Source: Montifringilla adamsi
Taxonomy: Eukaryota; Chordata; Aves; Passeriformes; Passeridae
Direction: 5' to 3'
Length of the DNA stretch: 64,000 nucleotides
Assembly (NCBI GenBank): GCA_017590115.1
Contig: JAGGNK010003335.1
Coordinates: forward strand, 3,534,001 to 3,598,000
This document shows, piece after piece, positions 14,134-24,564 of the stretch (position 1 is its first letter; every line of letters starts with the position of its first letter). A program made the position numbers and the translations under genes. The notes under the pieces were generated by a model, which saw nothing but the letters and a program-made list of their open reading frames with translations, did no database searches and had not been told where the DNA came from.

Positions 14134-17119
14134 AATCACCAAGTATCACATTTCAGAGAGCAGAGGATATGATCAGTACTCTACATTAAACATCCTAGGT
14201 CAGCATGTAATTGTAACTGTAAAATGAGTGCTATTACAATTTCTGAATCAAACCTCACACGTCATCACTAAAATGTTCATCTAAGGATCACTAATACTTG
14301 TGAAGCTATGGGAAATACTGTATGTAATTGGTACAAGTGTGCTCAACAACAGGGTTTCACAGGCTCAGTCAGGGGAACCACAGGCTGGGAAATGCAGAAG
14401 GAACTGCATTGTCACACAGGTAAAGTCACTGCTGCACTATGTCAGTGTTCCACTGGAACACCAGACGTTTCACAGAGTCTTCTCTTCACAAAGGCTAAAG
14501 AGGGATACAAATGCTCATCAAAAGCAGCAGCAGCAGTCTCAGAGCTTTGCTCTTTCTTTTCCTCTCCAGTCCCCAAGGCCTCGGGCAGCCCAGGGCTCCA
14601 GAGCCCTGACAGACCCCTGCGCAGTTAAAAATGCACTGGCAGCCATTTAAGTCCTTTCTCAGACTTTACCCTACAGCTTCAGCTTTAACTCCAAATCCTC
14701 AGAATCTGAGCAGGTTGTATTCCAGGAGACACTTCCGTACACCTTTTTCTTGGCTTTGCAGTACTCCAAACAGGAACTGCTCAACAACCTTTTCAGTTTT
14801 TCCTTTACTACTGGAAGTCACTAGAAAAGAAGAAAGACTCTCATCACTAGACACTATTTTAGTGTCACAGAAAAAACAAAGTGATTCATAATTACCTAGG
14901 ACTACACTGGTCTTTCCTTTGGCCCAGATAATGAAAGATCTGTGTTCTGTTTTGTAGAGATGGGAAGCATACTAAAAGCTCATCCTTCAGACTGGAATGT
15001 TTAAATCAATTTAGTTGCATTTTTGTATTCTTTATGTGCCCAGTGACCTGGGGGTTGCAATGGCTATAAATCAAACAGCATCCCATCCAATTGCACCCCA
15101 AAGTAATAATTTAAAGGATGGATACCATATATGTTTAGAATCATCTTAGTGGCATTATTAAACAAAAGATTTCCATGTCCTAACGGGAGATGACATAGCA
15201 GAGAGTGAAGGAAATCTCTCTCACCATAGGCTTTTAAGAAACCTTTGAAATCTGAAGTAACTCCTCCTGGGAAAGGAATAAAATAATACAATTTTTATAG
15301 CACCAGGGAGTTGCCAAATCACTCAGATTGCATGTATTCTATTCCTTTTTCAAAAGTAAATAAGCTTTAGAAAAACAGTCACAACATAGTGTTATTAATA
15401 AAAAAAAAATCTGTTTAAAATAAAATTTGTGTCTGTAGCCTGGAAGATACACCAGATTAGGTAACTTGGGAAAAACTGTTTGTGTCATTAATTTTTTCTT
15501 TTAAATATACTATACCTGTTTAATAACAGTCCATAAATCTTAGCAGACACTCCAAAACGCATTTACTCCACAAAGAACTCCCCATTTGGCAAGTGAACAG
15601 TAGCTTGAATCCCAAAAGAAATCTGATATAGTATGATAAAATCCCAGTTATATTATCTATGCAGTTTCTTTTGCAAAAGAATCCAAGAAATAAAGTATTA
15701 ACTACAAAACAGTTCTAAAAGATATATTTCATGTTGGTGACCTTGGCCTTTCAGTAATTGCCTTAGCAGCAAGACACACACCTGTCCCTGAACTAGTCTG
15801 TGTTACATTTCAGAGTCAAATCTGTGGATTTGCAGTATCACAGGATCCCACATTAGGGAGTTTCCAATTGTATGGAATTGGATGTCAAGTTCTTTATCAT
15901 TTTCATCCATTAGCTTTAGACCAACTGGAAAATCTTAAGTTTAAGGGAATCTTAAACTAACCATTAAATTCCATGTGGAAAGACACCAAGAGTAGTGCAC
16001 TTGTACCATGCTGCCCTGAAGGCTCTCTGCACAGATGAATTTCCTTTTTTTCTGTGTAGTCTCAAATACCTCTTGAAAAAAAAATATGAGATGATTAAGT
16101 CTTAGGAATGTAAGGATTACAAACGAGAAAATGAGAGCCCAGGAAAATGAGAGAAATGGAACTATTATAGCCTAGCAATTTTGTTTTGTGTGTATTAGTT
16201 AACAGTATCAGAAAGTGCTGGTTACAAAAGCTGCAATAAATGCAGAAAAATCTTCAACAGAAAGTCAGAATTGGAACTCAACAACACTGCAAATTCTGCA
16301 TCCCTAATCCTAACTAAATTAAACAGTGTTGCTGTCTTTGTCCTATAAAACAGTATCTCCATCCCTAATGCTGATTCCAATACATCTAACTGGGTTCTAA
16401 ATTGGGAATTGTCCAAGACCTGTTTCAACCTTGAAAAGTCTGATTTAAGGTACTGACTTCATTTGAACTGAAGCACCATTTGCACCAACTCCACTTTATG
16501 TGTTTCTCCAAGACTGACATGCACTATTTAGCAACTTGCATTGACCTCTGCAAGGCAGGCTCAGGACTCTGCTCAGTGACAGGAAAACAAGCACATACAT
16601 CACTGAAACCATCTGCACAGCAACTGCCTGTCTCCAAGATCTTCTTGAAATGGTCAGAAAGAGGATGAAGAATTAAAGAAATGCTTGCTGCCCAACACCA
16701 AAAAACAATACAATCCTGGAGTGGGAAAGGAGACAAGCATATTTACAGTGTTTCACTTCAAGCCATTATTTATATGTTGAAGGGGGAAGGACTAGCTGCA
16801 CATCAAAGAATGCTGCCCAAGTGCTCTAGAAAAGCACTAATTCTGCAAGGTTCCAAAATCTCCAGTCTCCTAACCTGAGCATCTAAATTAGACTCTTACT
16901 TCAAACCCTTGCTGTCACACTCATATACAACCCTCACTCAGTGTGCTGGCACATATCTCCATGACCTTCCACCACAAGGAGCAATCTTACACCAGCAGTC
17001 AAAAAAAAAAAAAAATGAAAATCAAACAGAAGAATTAGGCAACTAAGAAGCTGTCTACCCACATGGTCATAAAGAAATCAGGTGATTTTTCAGATTGACA
17101 AAAAAATGCAGCTCTAAAA
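14134..17119. other. Non-coding unique sequence
   Basis: No gene or transposon recognised. It holds a (CAG)4-like run near 14524 and an A15 run at 17001-17015. The small open frames around 14300-14640 overlap each other in different frames and show no codon bias or known motif. Confidence 0.65.
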
Positions 17120-17430
17120 GTCACTTGGCTCGGAGATTTGTGATCCTTAATAAGCACAGCATTCCATATTGTGCCTAGAAGTGTTACACATAATAAACAA
17201 ATTATTATTAAAAATACACAGAATCCTGGAAGAAAGGCTCATATAAAACATAACTTTACGAGATCAAATTAACTCTTTACTGTAAATAAACAGCTCTGAT
17301 GATTGAAGTGACTATTTAGACTACAACTATAAATTATTATTACACCATATTATACATAATGCTTGCATTAAAAATACATTTAAATTAAGTCTTGTAAATA
17401 ATGGTATCCATTGTAAGATATGTAACATAA
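17120..17430. promoter_or_regulatory. Possible conserved non-coding element
   Basis: A 300 bp block free of low-complexity runs but dense in AT words such as TAATAAAC, AATTATTATTA, TTACTGTAAATAAACA and ATTTAAATTAAG. Vertebrate conserved non-coding elements near developmental genes often look like this. Appearance is the only evidence; ordinary A+T-rich DNA can mimic it. No promoter or start site is seen. Confidence 0.18.
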
Positions 17431-20400
17431 AGCTATCCAGAGGAAAAAGTGAGAAAAGGATTTCAAACACTCTGTGTTTGCATTTCACTTAGAGTAAGTT
17501 CTTTTTTCCCCATAATAACTGAAAATCATAAATAAACTGATTGGAATCAGTGTTTCAAACCCCTTCCTCTTGTATCCTACAGATATTTCATCACTTGCAC
17601 ATCATTAGCTGCTCAGCTTTCAGCATGCTAAACAGGACCCAGATCACACAGCTGATCTGGGAGGCAGTACAGGAACTTTGGCCAGCCAATTTCACCTGAT
17701 GACTTCAGTAAGTCTACCTCTCTCTTTTCACACACCAGCTTCGCTCAAGGTCTATGAATCAATCACTTCTCCTTTTAGAGTTATTTCAGGGAAACTAGGC
17801 AACTGCAAAGGATATTCTAGAGCATGTAATGTTCTTTTTCCTCCTTGGAAAAATGGTTAGATACAAAATACATGATTGTAATAGTTCAGAAATGTTACTT
17901 TCTAGGTTTCTGTTGTTTTCTCTTTTTGATTGCTAGCATATTCATATACATATCGTACACAATACACACCAACACATGACTGTATAATCAAGATCTGTGA
18001 AACAGATTTCATGCTGAATAACACATTTGGGATACTATTCCAGAGAAGGAGAAGCCAAAACTGAGTTTGTATTTACAGTTAAGATTAGGGTCACGTGGAA
18101 TGAAAGTTTTAGTTGAAGTGCAGCTGTAGTAAAACCTTTCCAGAATTCTACATGATGAAGTCTCCCATTTCCACCCAAGCTGAGTTAAAATGACTCAGAA
18201 ATGCATTGTCTATGGAGACATACTGCTTAAATATACAAAAGGTTCAATCAGACAAATTACTGAATCTCATGGTTTTACTTTTCTCGCACAGAGTGTATTA
18301 GGCTACTGCCTTTTACAATATTTAATTGAACAATTCTATCAATTATCCTGAGCAAATATGCAAACACTACCACATGCAGTTTTTTCTGACTTAGCATTCA
18401 TTAAAAACTCTGGTAGACTGTGTAGCACATTAAATTCATTTCACAAACATAGCAATTGTCTCACCTAAGAAAAGTGTTTCTTTATAATTAAAACATTTGC
18501 TCTTATTTGGCACTTTTCCTTCTGTAAATTGAATTCAGAAGCTAGAAAAGGCTTCCCTGCAGTATGAGTATCTCAGGGTAGAAGCACACAGGGCTGGGCT
18601 GAGGTTTATTCCCCCTGTGAAAGAGAAAGCTCTAATTAGCCATCAACACAACTGGATCTTTCATCTCCTCCATGCAAGAAATAATAGTCTTGTAAAACCC
18701 ATTACCAGAAGATATGGTTGGAAAAGAGGCCTATCATACACAGCTAGACTGGATACCCACACAGAAAATGAGGACTCTGTAGTGGCACAGTTAAAAAAGG
18801 ACAAGGTTTTTGGAAGGGATTCGAGCTCCCTTGTCAGTGTGGTTCCTCCCAACACTGCTCCACTGTATGCCACAGTACATTTAAAACAGTCCATGCTTAG
18901 GATTAATCTTGAATTGTACTCAGCCACACTGCAGTGCCCTTCCATCTGCATTTGATAAGGACTATCTGATGAATTCATGCATTATTTCACCTTCTCTCAA
19001 CCCAACATAAGTGAGCATTAGGTGTATCTACATAAAAGTAGATCTCTCCTAAGCATCCTTACACAGGATTTCTGTGTCCATCCCTGTGGACTCCTTGCTG
19101 CAGCATCCCTACAAATGTGATCTTCCAAGAGAAGAGTTTGAGAATAGGTGACACCATATCTACCTTCAACTGAAAATTCAACACTGAATTTGCACATGCA
19201 TAATGAACTGCTGGCAAGATCTGAGTTTTGAGGCTTATAGCTGAGATACCTGGCAATACAATCTTAAGGATAACCTTCCTTTTCCAGAAGTTCTACTACT
19301 GGAGATGGTAAATTGCAATAATTCCCCAGCCAATACACTCCTGGTACAGTCTAATACAGTCATATAGAACACAGCAACATTTATGGACACAGTGACACTT
19401 ACAGACTAATCAGGAGACAAAATGCTAGAAAAAAAATCTAAAGAAATGATCCAAGTCAAACTAACTTATTAAGACACATCACCTTCTGTTGGTGTGCAGC
19501 AGGTGTGCTTTTGTTTCCAATATATGTTAATGGTATTTTTCTTTTGTCTCAAGGTATATCTGTACCTGGGTGAGAGCTTTTCCTTTTAAGAAAAAGTTTT
19601 AAAACATTAGAAGTATGTATCACTTTTCTAAGCAGTTTTTAATGGATCTGCACTTTACACAGGAGTACTGGTCCTCTATTTATACAGTGGAACCACTGGC
19701 AACTGATTAAAATGTAATTTTATCCTGACAATGTTTACTGGAGTACCTTCAGGAGAAAATTTTTGTTCACAGATTAAAAAGACATTGTCTGACTTCTTCA
19801 AAACAGCTCACTAGTAAACTATGTTTATAAATAAACATCTATCAATACACAACTAAAAGTACTATTTTAAGAAATGGATCTTATCTGCATAAACAGCATT
19901 TCTACTGTCAAAAATAAACAAAGTTTTAAAGCAAAAATACATTTAAGGAATACTTCTATTTTTCCTTCTTTTTATAACTCATAGCTAGAAGCTAAAATAA
20001 AAGTACAAACCACTACAAGCATGAAATCATATATTGAAACTGCGTCCTGAGCACCCTAAAGCCTTTGCTGGGCTATATTTGATACATGACACATTGCCAA
20101 AAGCACTTCCTGTTCTTATCACAATAGCTTTGTAGCTATTTAGGGAATTTAGCCACTCGAGCAAGTCTTTGCACATAAATAAAGAGTGGGAGCATGAAAG
20201 AGAAGGCATTTTTGAGGCTTTTAAAAGAGATAAGAGATCAAACAATGCATTTCTCCAGTTTATGGGTTCCCTGGACTGAAAAAATAGTGTTACATCTTTT
20301 TTTATAGGCCAGTATTTGTGTTTGTCAAATTAAAATGTAACAGTAAGATTTAAATCCTTTATTTTTTGAAAATGGTCTGAAAAAGTGCACTTCTGACTTT

Positions 20401-20799
20401 TGTCTCCTTCAGACATTAAAATCACCTGAAACCACTGGAACAGAGCTATTGACAATACTGGACTTTGGATGACAACTTGCAAGAAGCTTCCTTTAGATGT
20501 CACATGATACTAATTTTGATCCACTGACACTTTCCACAATCTTCCTTCTATTATGCTTTTTTTCTTTCAAGTCTCTGTAGCAATAACAAAAATATTCAAA
20601 TAGAATCAGGGATCTCCTTGCTAAAATTGTAAAATTACCTGATTTTCAAGGTTATTCTTGTGTACAATGAAACATCATTTAGGCACCACAGCCACAACGT
20701 GTGTTGCCCTCTTTAAACTTCAGTTCTTTGCAGGAAGGAACACTCTCAGAGGTGCTAGCCAACTTGCAGTGTTATCAGATTGCATATGCATGCCAAAGA
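17431..20799. other. Non-coding unique sequence
   Basis: No gene, RNA gene or transposon recognised. The overlapping frames on both strands at 18617-18978 reflect a locally low stop density and nothing more. It contains the palindromic forkhead-like pair at 19821-19838. Confidence 0.65.
19821..19838. promoter_or_regulatory. Inverted pair of forkhead-like words
   Basis: ATGTTTAT and ATAAACAT face each other across two bases. Each contains a TGTTTAT / ATAAACA core of the kind bound by FOX proteins. The inverted arrangement is seen in the sequence; binding is inference, and such AT words arise often by chance. Confidence 0.25.
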
Positions 20800-21400
20800 C
20801 TTCTCTCAATTAAGGCATTAATGGGGTTTTTTTAATCATTACTAGTACAGTGGGTGATATATTAGTATTTGCATGTGTAAATAAATTCAATTAATGTGTT
20901 AATTGTACAGACACATGAAAATTAGTTTAATCAAGTCAATTAAATCATAAACAGTTCAGAAATAAGAAAGTAAGCTTGTAATGCAATTAGTGTTCTAACA
21001 TGCTAGTAACTTTAATAAACAGGATCTTAATTATATGGCAGGTCAAAAAGACAAAATATTTTAATTGATATAAAAAGGAGCTTTTTGTTGCTACACTACA
21101 GTCTAGCTGAGTTTAGAGAAAATGATCCATGCTAATGAGATCAAATGGTGTTATCTAGAATGAAAATAAGGATTTTTTAATAGAAATTTATCTCCAAAGT
21201 AGTTCAGATGACTGAACGAAGCATTACTGACTGCAAGAAACTAATCATGCCATAATCTACACGTGATTGAATTATATATTCATACAGTGCTCTCCCCAAA
21301 GCTTTCCAGTACAATAAAATAGAATAAAATATTTGCTAATATTTCAATATTAATCATCATAAATTAATGTTATGTTAACACAGCGAACAGCACTGCTGCT
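20800..21400. promoter_or_regulatory. Candidate conserved regulatory block, homeodomain-like words
   Basis: About 600 bp, strikingly A+T-rich but not low complexity. It contains an octamer word ATTTGCAT (20867-20874) and many TAAT-core words (TTAATCATT, CAATTAATG, GTTAATTG, GTCAATTAAATCATAA, GCTAATGAG, TCTTAATTAT, ATAAATTAATG). Homeodomain and POU proteins recognise such cores, and deeply conserved non-coding elements near developmental regulators typically look like this. It ends abruptly at the GC-rich block beginning near 21470. No alignment was possible, so conservation is inferred from appearance only. Confidence 0.3.
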
Positions 21401-21776
21401 CAGAAAGCAGTGAGCTGTGGAGAAGTGATGAGTCATGGAAATGGCCCTTCCTCTCGTTATTTATTGGGTGTTAATTTGTGGGGCAGGGGCTCCGTGAGCA
21501 GCACAGCCAAGGGCAGGGGTGCTCAGCTGGAAGGGCTCTGAGCAGGGCTGGCAGAGGACCCAGGGACCCAGAGCCCTGCTCAGCCTCCTGCGTGTGAGCA
21601 GCCCATTTATCTGACTCAACCCTGCTGGTCACGGGTTCCACAGGTGCCACGTCCAGGGGGCACCCAGGAGGAGATGCAGCAAAGCCTGGTCTCTGGGGGG
21701 ACTTGGCCTGGCCACCAGCTCCCGTCTGACACGGGACAGCCTGTCAGCAGGGGAACACCAAGGACACTGAGCCCTC

Positions 21777-21782
21777 CAGAGG
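21777..21782. repeat. Left target-site duplication candidate (CAGAGG)
   Basis: CAGAGG immediately before the TG start of the LTR matches CAGATG (22093-22098) after its CA end at five of six positions. A 6 bp duplication is the usual size for class II retroviruses. Confidence 0.4.
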
Positions 21783-22092
21783 TGTGGAAGAGGTTTCACA
21801 GCAACTTCTGGGAGCCAGAGAGAAGTTTGGTAAGAGGATCCGTGTTTACCCCTGCAAGAATTTCTACCAAGGTCATTGACATAGAAACCAAGAAAGAAAG
21901 AAGGATAAATAAGAGAAACCTTCAACTGCCTCTTCCAATAAGCACTTTGTCTCTCATGACCAACAAGTAAAGCGTAAACTTATGAGTTTTGTAAGAATGT
22001 ATAAAAAGCATGCATGCTAGAATAAAAACAGGTTTGAAACCTTCTGCAAATTGAGTGTGTTGCTTTGTATTGTGACCATCTCAACTACGACA
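21783..22092 (+). mobile_element. Solo LTR, class II (ERVK/alpharetrovirus-like) endogenous retrovirus
   Basis: A 310 bp element running from TGTGGAAG to CTACGACA. The ends form an imperfect inverted repeat (six of eight positions) with the canonical TG...CA. A TATA box (TATAAAAA, 22000-22007) is followed by a 12 bp palindrome AGCATGCATGCT and then by AATAAA (22021-22026). A GT-rich stretch suitable for polyadenylation and a short U5 complete it. The polyadenylation signal lies only about 20 bp after the TATA box, implying a very short R region, as in class II and alpharetroviral LTRs. Flanks CAGAGG and CAGATG are a 6 bp duplication with one difference. No gag, pol or env is visible on either side, so it is a solo LTR. 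The family name is not known to me; boundaries were chosen by the ends and flanks. Confidence 0.55.
22000..22026 (+). promoter_or_regulatory. LTR core promoter and polyadenylation signal
   Basis: TATAAAAA at 22000-22007 and AATAAA at 22021-22026 within the 310 bp LTR. Transcription would be expected to start about 25-30 bp after the TATA box, just past the AATAAA, placing that signal at the U3/R border. Whether it is active today cannot be told. Confidence 0.5.
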
Positions 22093-22692
22093 CAGATGCT
22101 CTGCAGTCGATGGCAGAAGGTCCCTGCCAATGGCCTGCACTGGACACTGGACTGGGCCAGTGCTGTCCTGTCAGCAGGTGGACCTTGGAGGAGCCAGGGC
22201 CATAAAAAGTACCTGCATCACAAGCCTTGGGGGCTTTCCCAACTTGTTTTTTCAGTGTAGGCTTTTGGCTTGCAACTTTTTGGTCTTTTGCTTTTTTGTG
22301 GGTTTTTGGAGCTTATGTTTTTGTCTTTTTGGGCACTTTTTGACTCTTAGGCCTTTTGCCCTGGCCCCAGCCTGCATTTTGGCTCTGCTGCCCTCGCTGG
22401 CTCTTGCTCACGCTGGTGTCTGTGTCCCTGACCAGCACCTGCTCTGTCCCTGCCTGGGCCACCCGTGCCCAGCCAGCACGGTGTGCTCCTGCTGCCCAGC
22501 CCTGCCTCGGGACACAGCCAGCACTGCCCGAGCTCCCCAGAACGCCCTTTTCCCTCTCTCTCCCCTCATTCCTTCCACACCTTTCTTCCCCTTGCTCTGT
22601 CTTTTCCGGCCCTCTTTAGTAACTCCTTTTTATTTTGTTCTGGTTTTTTTCCATTACCAATAAATGGTTCTCAGATACAATGTTTTTTCTCC
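22093..22692. other. Unassigned 600 bp segment between two LTRs
   Basis: Starts directly after the class II-like LTR and ends at the 731 bp LTR. The first part is GC-rich and contains CATAAAAAG near 22201. The middle is T/G-rich (about 22260-22350). The end is C/T-rich (about 22540-22640) and contains AATAAA at 22659-22664. The pyrimidine-rich run plus polyadenylation-like signal resembles the 3' part of another LTR, which would make this a stack of elements, but no clean TG start or duplication was found for it. Confidence 0.4.
22688..22692. repeat. Left target-site duplication TCTCC
   Basis: TCTCC directly before the TG of the 731 bp LTR recurs exactly at 23424-23428 directly after its CA end. 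Five bases is the duplication size expected for ERVL (class III) elements. Confidence 0.5.
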
Positions 22693-23423
22693 TGTTATAA
22701 ATGATAAATACAGTTATTGGCTTTCGCATTTATGTATTGGCTTTTACAAGTTATTATTGGTGACAAAGATTCTGATGTAGTACAATTTGTAATTTCTTTT
22801 AACTGCTTTTTGGTATAGTATAATCTGTCAGCTTAAATATGCACAGTATAGTTTATATAAATAGTAGTGTGATCAATATATATTGTATTTTAGGGCTTAG
22901 AATAATATTAAAAGAAAAATGATGTGATTTTAAAATGCTTTTATTTTTTAATGCTTTTTATTTGTGTAACTAACTCAGATAATGGTGTAAATAGCCATGT
23001 TCTTGCTCACATTTGTGGACTATCTTAGCTGAATGATAAGATAACAGTGACAAAACCAAGATGCCAAGAGAAAAATTTACTGCCAACTCTTCAGTCATCA
23101 GGTAGCATCAAAACAACAGAATGGAGCCTCGAGAAGAAATTAAATATATTAATTTAATCTACAGGATGGCATGCAGACAAGTCAAAGGTTAAAACCAAGC
23201 AAAAGAAATTCCTGAGACATCTAAACTCACAAGAATGTTTGAATATGCATAACTCTCATGAATTAGCATTCAACCCATGTAATGTAAAAGTATATAAGAA
23301 CATTGTTTTAAGCTAATGTTGTGCTTTTTACAGATTGCCAGGCACCCCAGCAGTGGATATTGTCCCCTTTATCCCTTTTAAACTTTTATAAAATTTTTTG
23401 AATAGTGTAACTTGTTTTTCACA
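22693..23423 (+). mobile_element. Solo LTR, probably ERVL-like
   Basis: A 731 bp element beginning TGTTATAAATG and ending TTTTTCACA, flanked by perfect TCTCC repeats (22688-22692 and 23424-23428). A TATA box (TATATAAG, 23291-23298) lies about 130 bp before the 3' end, as expected for U3 followed by a short R-U5. The body is A+T-rich, unlike the GC-rich block to its left, so it is clearly a different sequence. No AATAAA is seen in R-U5; TATAAA near 23390 might serve. The 5 bp duplication suggests ERVL. An alternative is that the LTR runs on to CCACA at about 23488 and is followed by a primer-binding-like string; the repeat match favours the shorter version. No coding remnant follows. Confidence 0.5.
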
Positions 23424-23428
23424 TCTCC
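23424..23428. repeat. Right target-site duplication TCTCC
   Basis: Exact copy of 22688-22692, placed directly after the terminal CA of the 731 bp LTR. A third TCTCC occurs at 23481-23485 but is not preceded by CA. Confidence 0.45.
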
Positions 23429-23512
23429 TTTGACTTAATTTCATTCCTGGCCATCTATTTTTACAAGAACTCCTCACAGTTCTCCACAGTGGAACGCGAC
23501 ATGAGGGGATGA

Positions 23513-24389
23513 AAAAAATATCATAAATGCAGTAGATGGCCCTTTTATACCAAATCAAAGGACAGCTAGCAGTTATTGCTCAATCAGTTAATAATTCCTA
23601 CTCAGGAAAGGGCAACAAAGAAAAGCCTCAGATCTGAAGCAGGAAAAAAAAAGCTTATCCATAGTAATAACTCAACTTGATCGCTGTAAATTTATATATA
23701 AAGCCTAGCTATTCTAGAGTGCTGTACTGCTGGGACTTGGAATAGGCTACACATATGAAACAACACCTTGAAAATGTGAGTCCCACTAGAGGGAAACCCC
23801 TGTGCAGGCCCTGGCACACCTGACACTCTGCCGTGTGCTGGGCACCGTGCAGGGAATGCTGTGCCACCCCATCCCACTGCACTGGCAGAAGAGCAACTCC
23901 ACTCCAAAATCCAGATTTCTCAGACAACTTTTAAATAAAAAGGCACATCATCTGCGTGATCAATCAGTTAAAATTTTAGTAGCACCTCCTGGGAACAGTT
24001 AATTTGCACATTGAGCAGGCAATAGTTAGCTCCATATTTGAGAGATGCAATCCCAAGCTAGGTAGAATTAGACAAAGCTATTACTTGCCTACTTTTTAAT
24101 TCCAAGAAAAACCTCTAATATTTTTTCCTTTATTGAATCCACAGTCCAGTAGTAAATTAATTATTAGGTTTAAAGAAAGAAGGGGATAAGAGGATTTTCC
24201 TAAGAAGTATTTGCCTGGGGTTACTGCAATGAAGTCTGAATGGAAAGAAGTGTACAGAGGGAATAAAGTATTTTCCTACTTAAGATATTTATACAAAATT
24301 ATTATCATCTTATCTCGTGACACATGATATTCAACAACTTTGTCTTAAAAATCATCCCCCAAAGCTGAAGAAATGCAAGCCTTGCCTTT
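23513..24389. other. Non-coding unique sequence
   Basis: Returns to A+T-rich composition after the LTR cluster, apart from a GC-rich patch at about 23795-23900 whose origin is not recognised. No gene seen. Confidence 0.65.
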
Positions 24390-24564
24390 AAAAAAAAAAC
24401 CAACCCACACAAACATAACAAAAAAAAAACCACAAAAACCCAAACCACAAAAAAACAACCAAAAAGCAAACCAAAACAAAACAAAAACAAACAAAAAAAC
24501 CTGAAAACAAAACAAAAACACACTGCAGAAAACAAAACAAAAAAACCCCAAAAACACAAAAATA
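24390..24564 (+). repeat. Long A/C-rich low-complexity tract
   Basis: About 175 bp almost entirely A and C on the plus strand, with A runs broken by CC, CAAA and CAAAAC steps. There is no fixed unit. It is the largest of the A/C tracts. The complementary strand is T/G-rich and therefore appears open in several frames, giving spurious phenylalanine/valine/glycine-rich translations. Confidence 0.92.

Larger units (their letters stand above)
21470..22620. other. GC- and CpG-richer island interrupted by an LTR
   Basis: GC content and CpG frequency rise clearly above the rest of the window; about seventeen CpGs are visible in roughly 1.1 kb against a nearly CpG-free background. The 310 bp LTR at 21783-22092 sits inside it. 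The left part (21470-21780) and right part (22100-22560) are similar GC-rich text, so the LTR may have split one earlier block. Part may be further retroviral sequence; a degraded CpG island is an alternative. The 177-codon frame at 22130-22663 has pyrimidine-driven composition and resembles no known protein. Confidence 0.45.

Noticed and set aside
17218..17240. CACAGAATCCTGGAAG resembling the antisense CR1 start.
   Set aside because: Isolated short match inside unique A+T-rich sequence.
22130..22663. The longest open frame in the window (177 codons).
   Set aside because: It runs through GC-rich then C/T-rich sequence, is overlapped by other open frames, has no known domain, and spans a polyadenylation-like region next to an LTR. 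Composition explains it.
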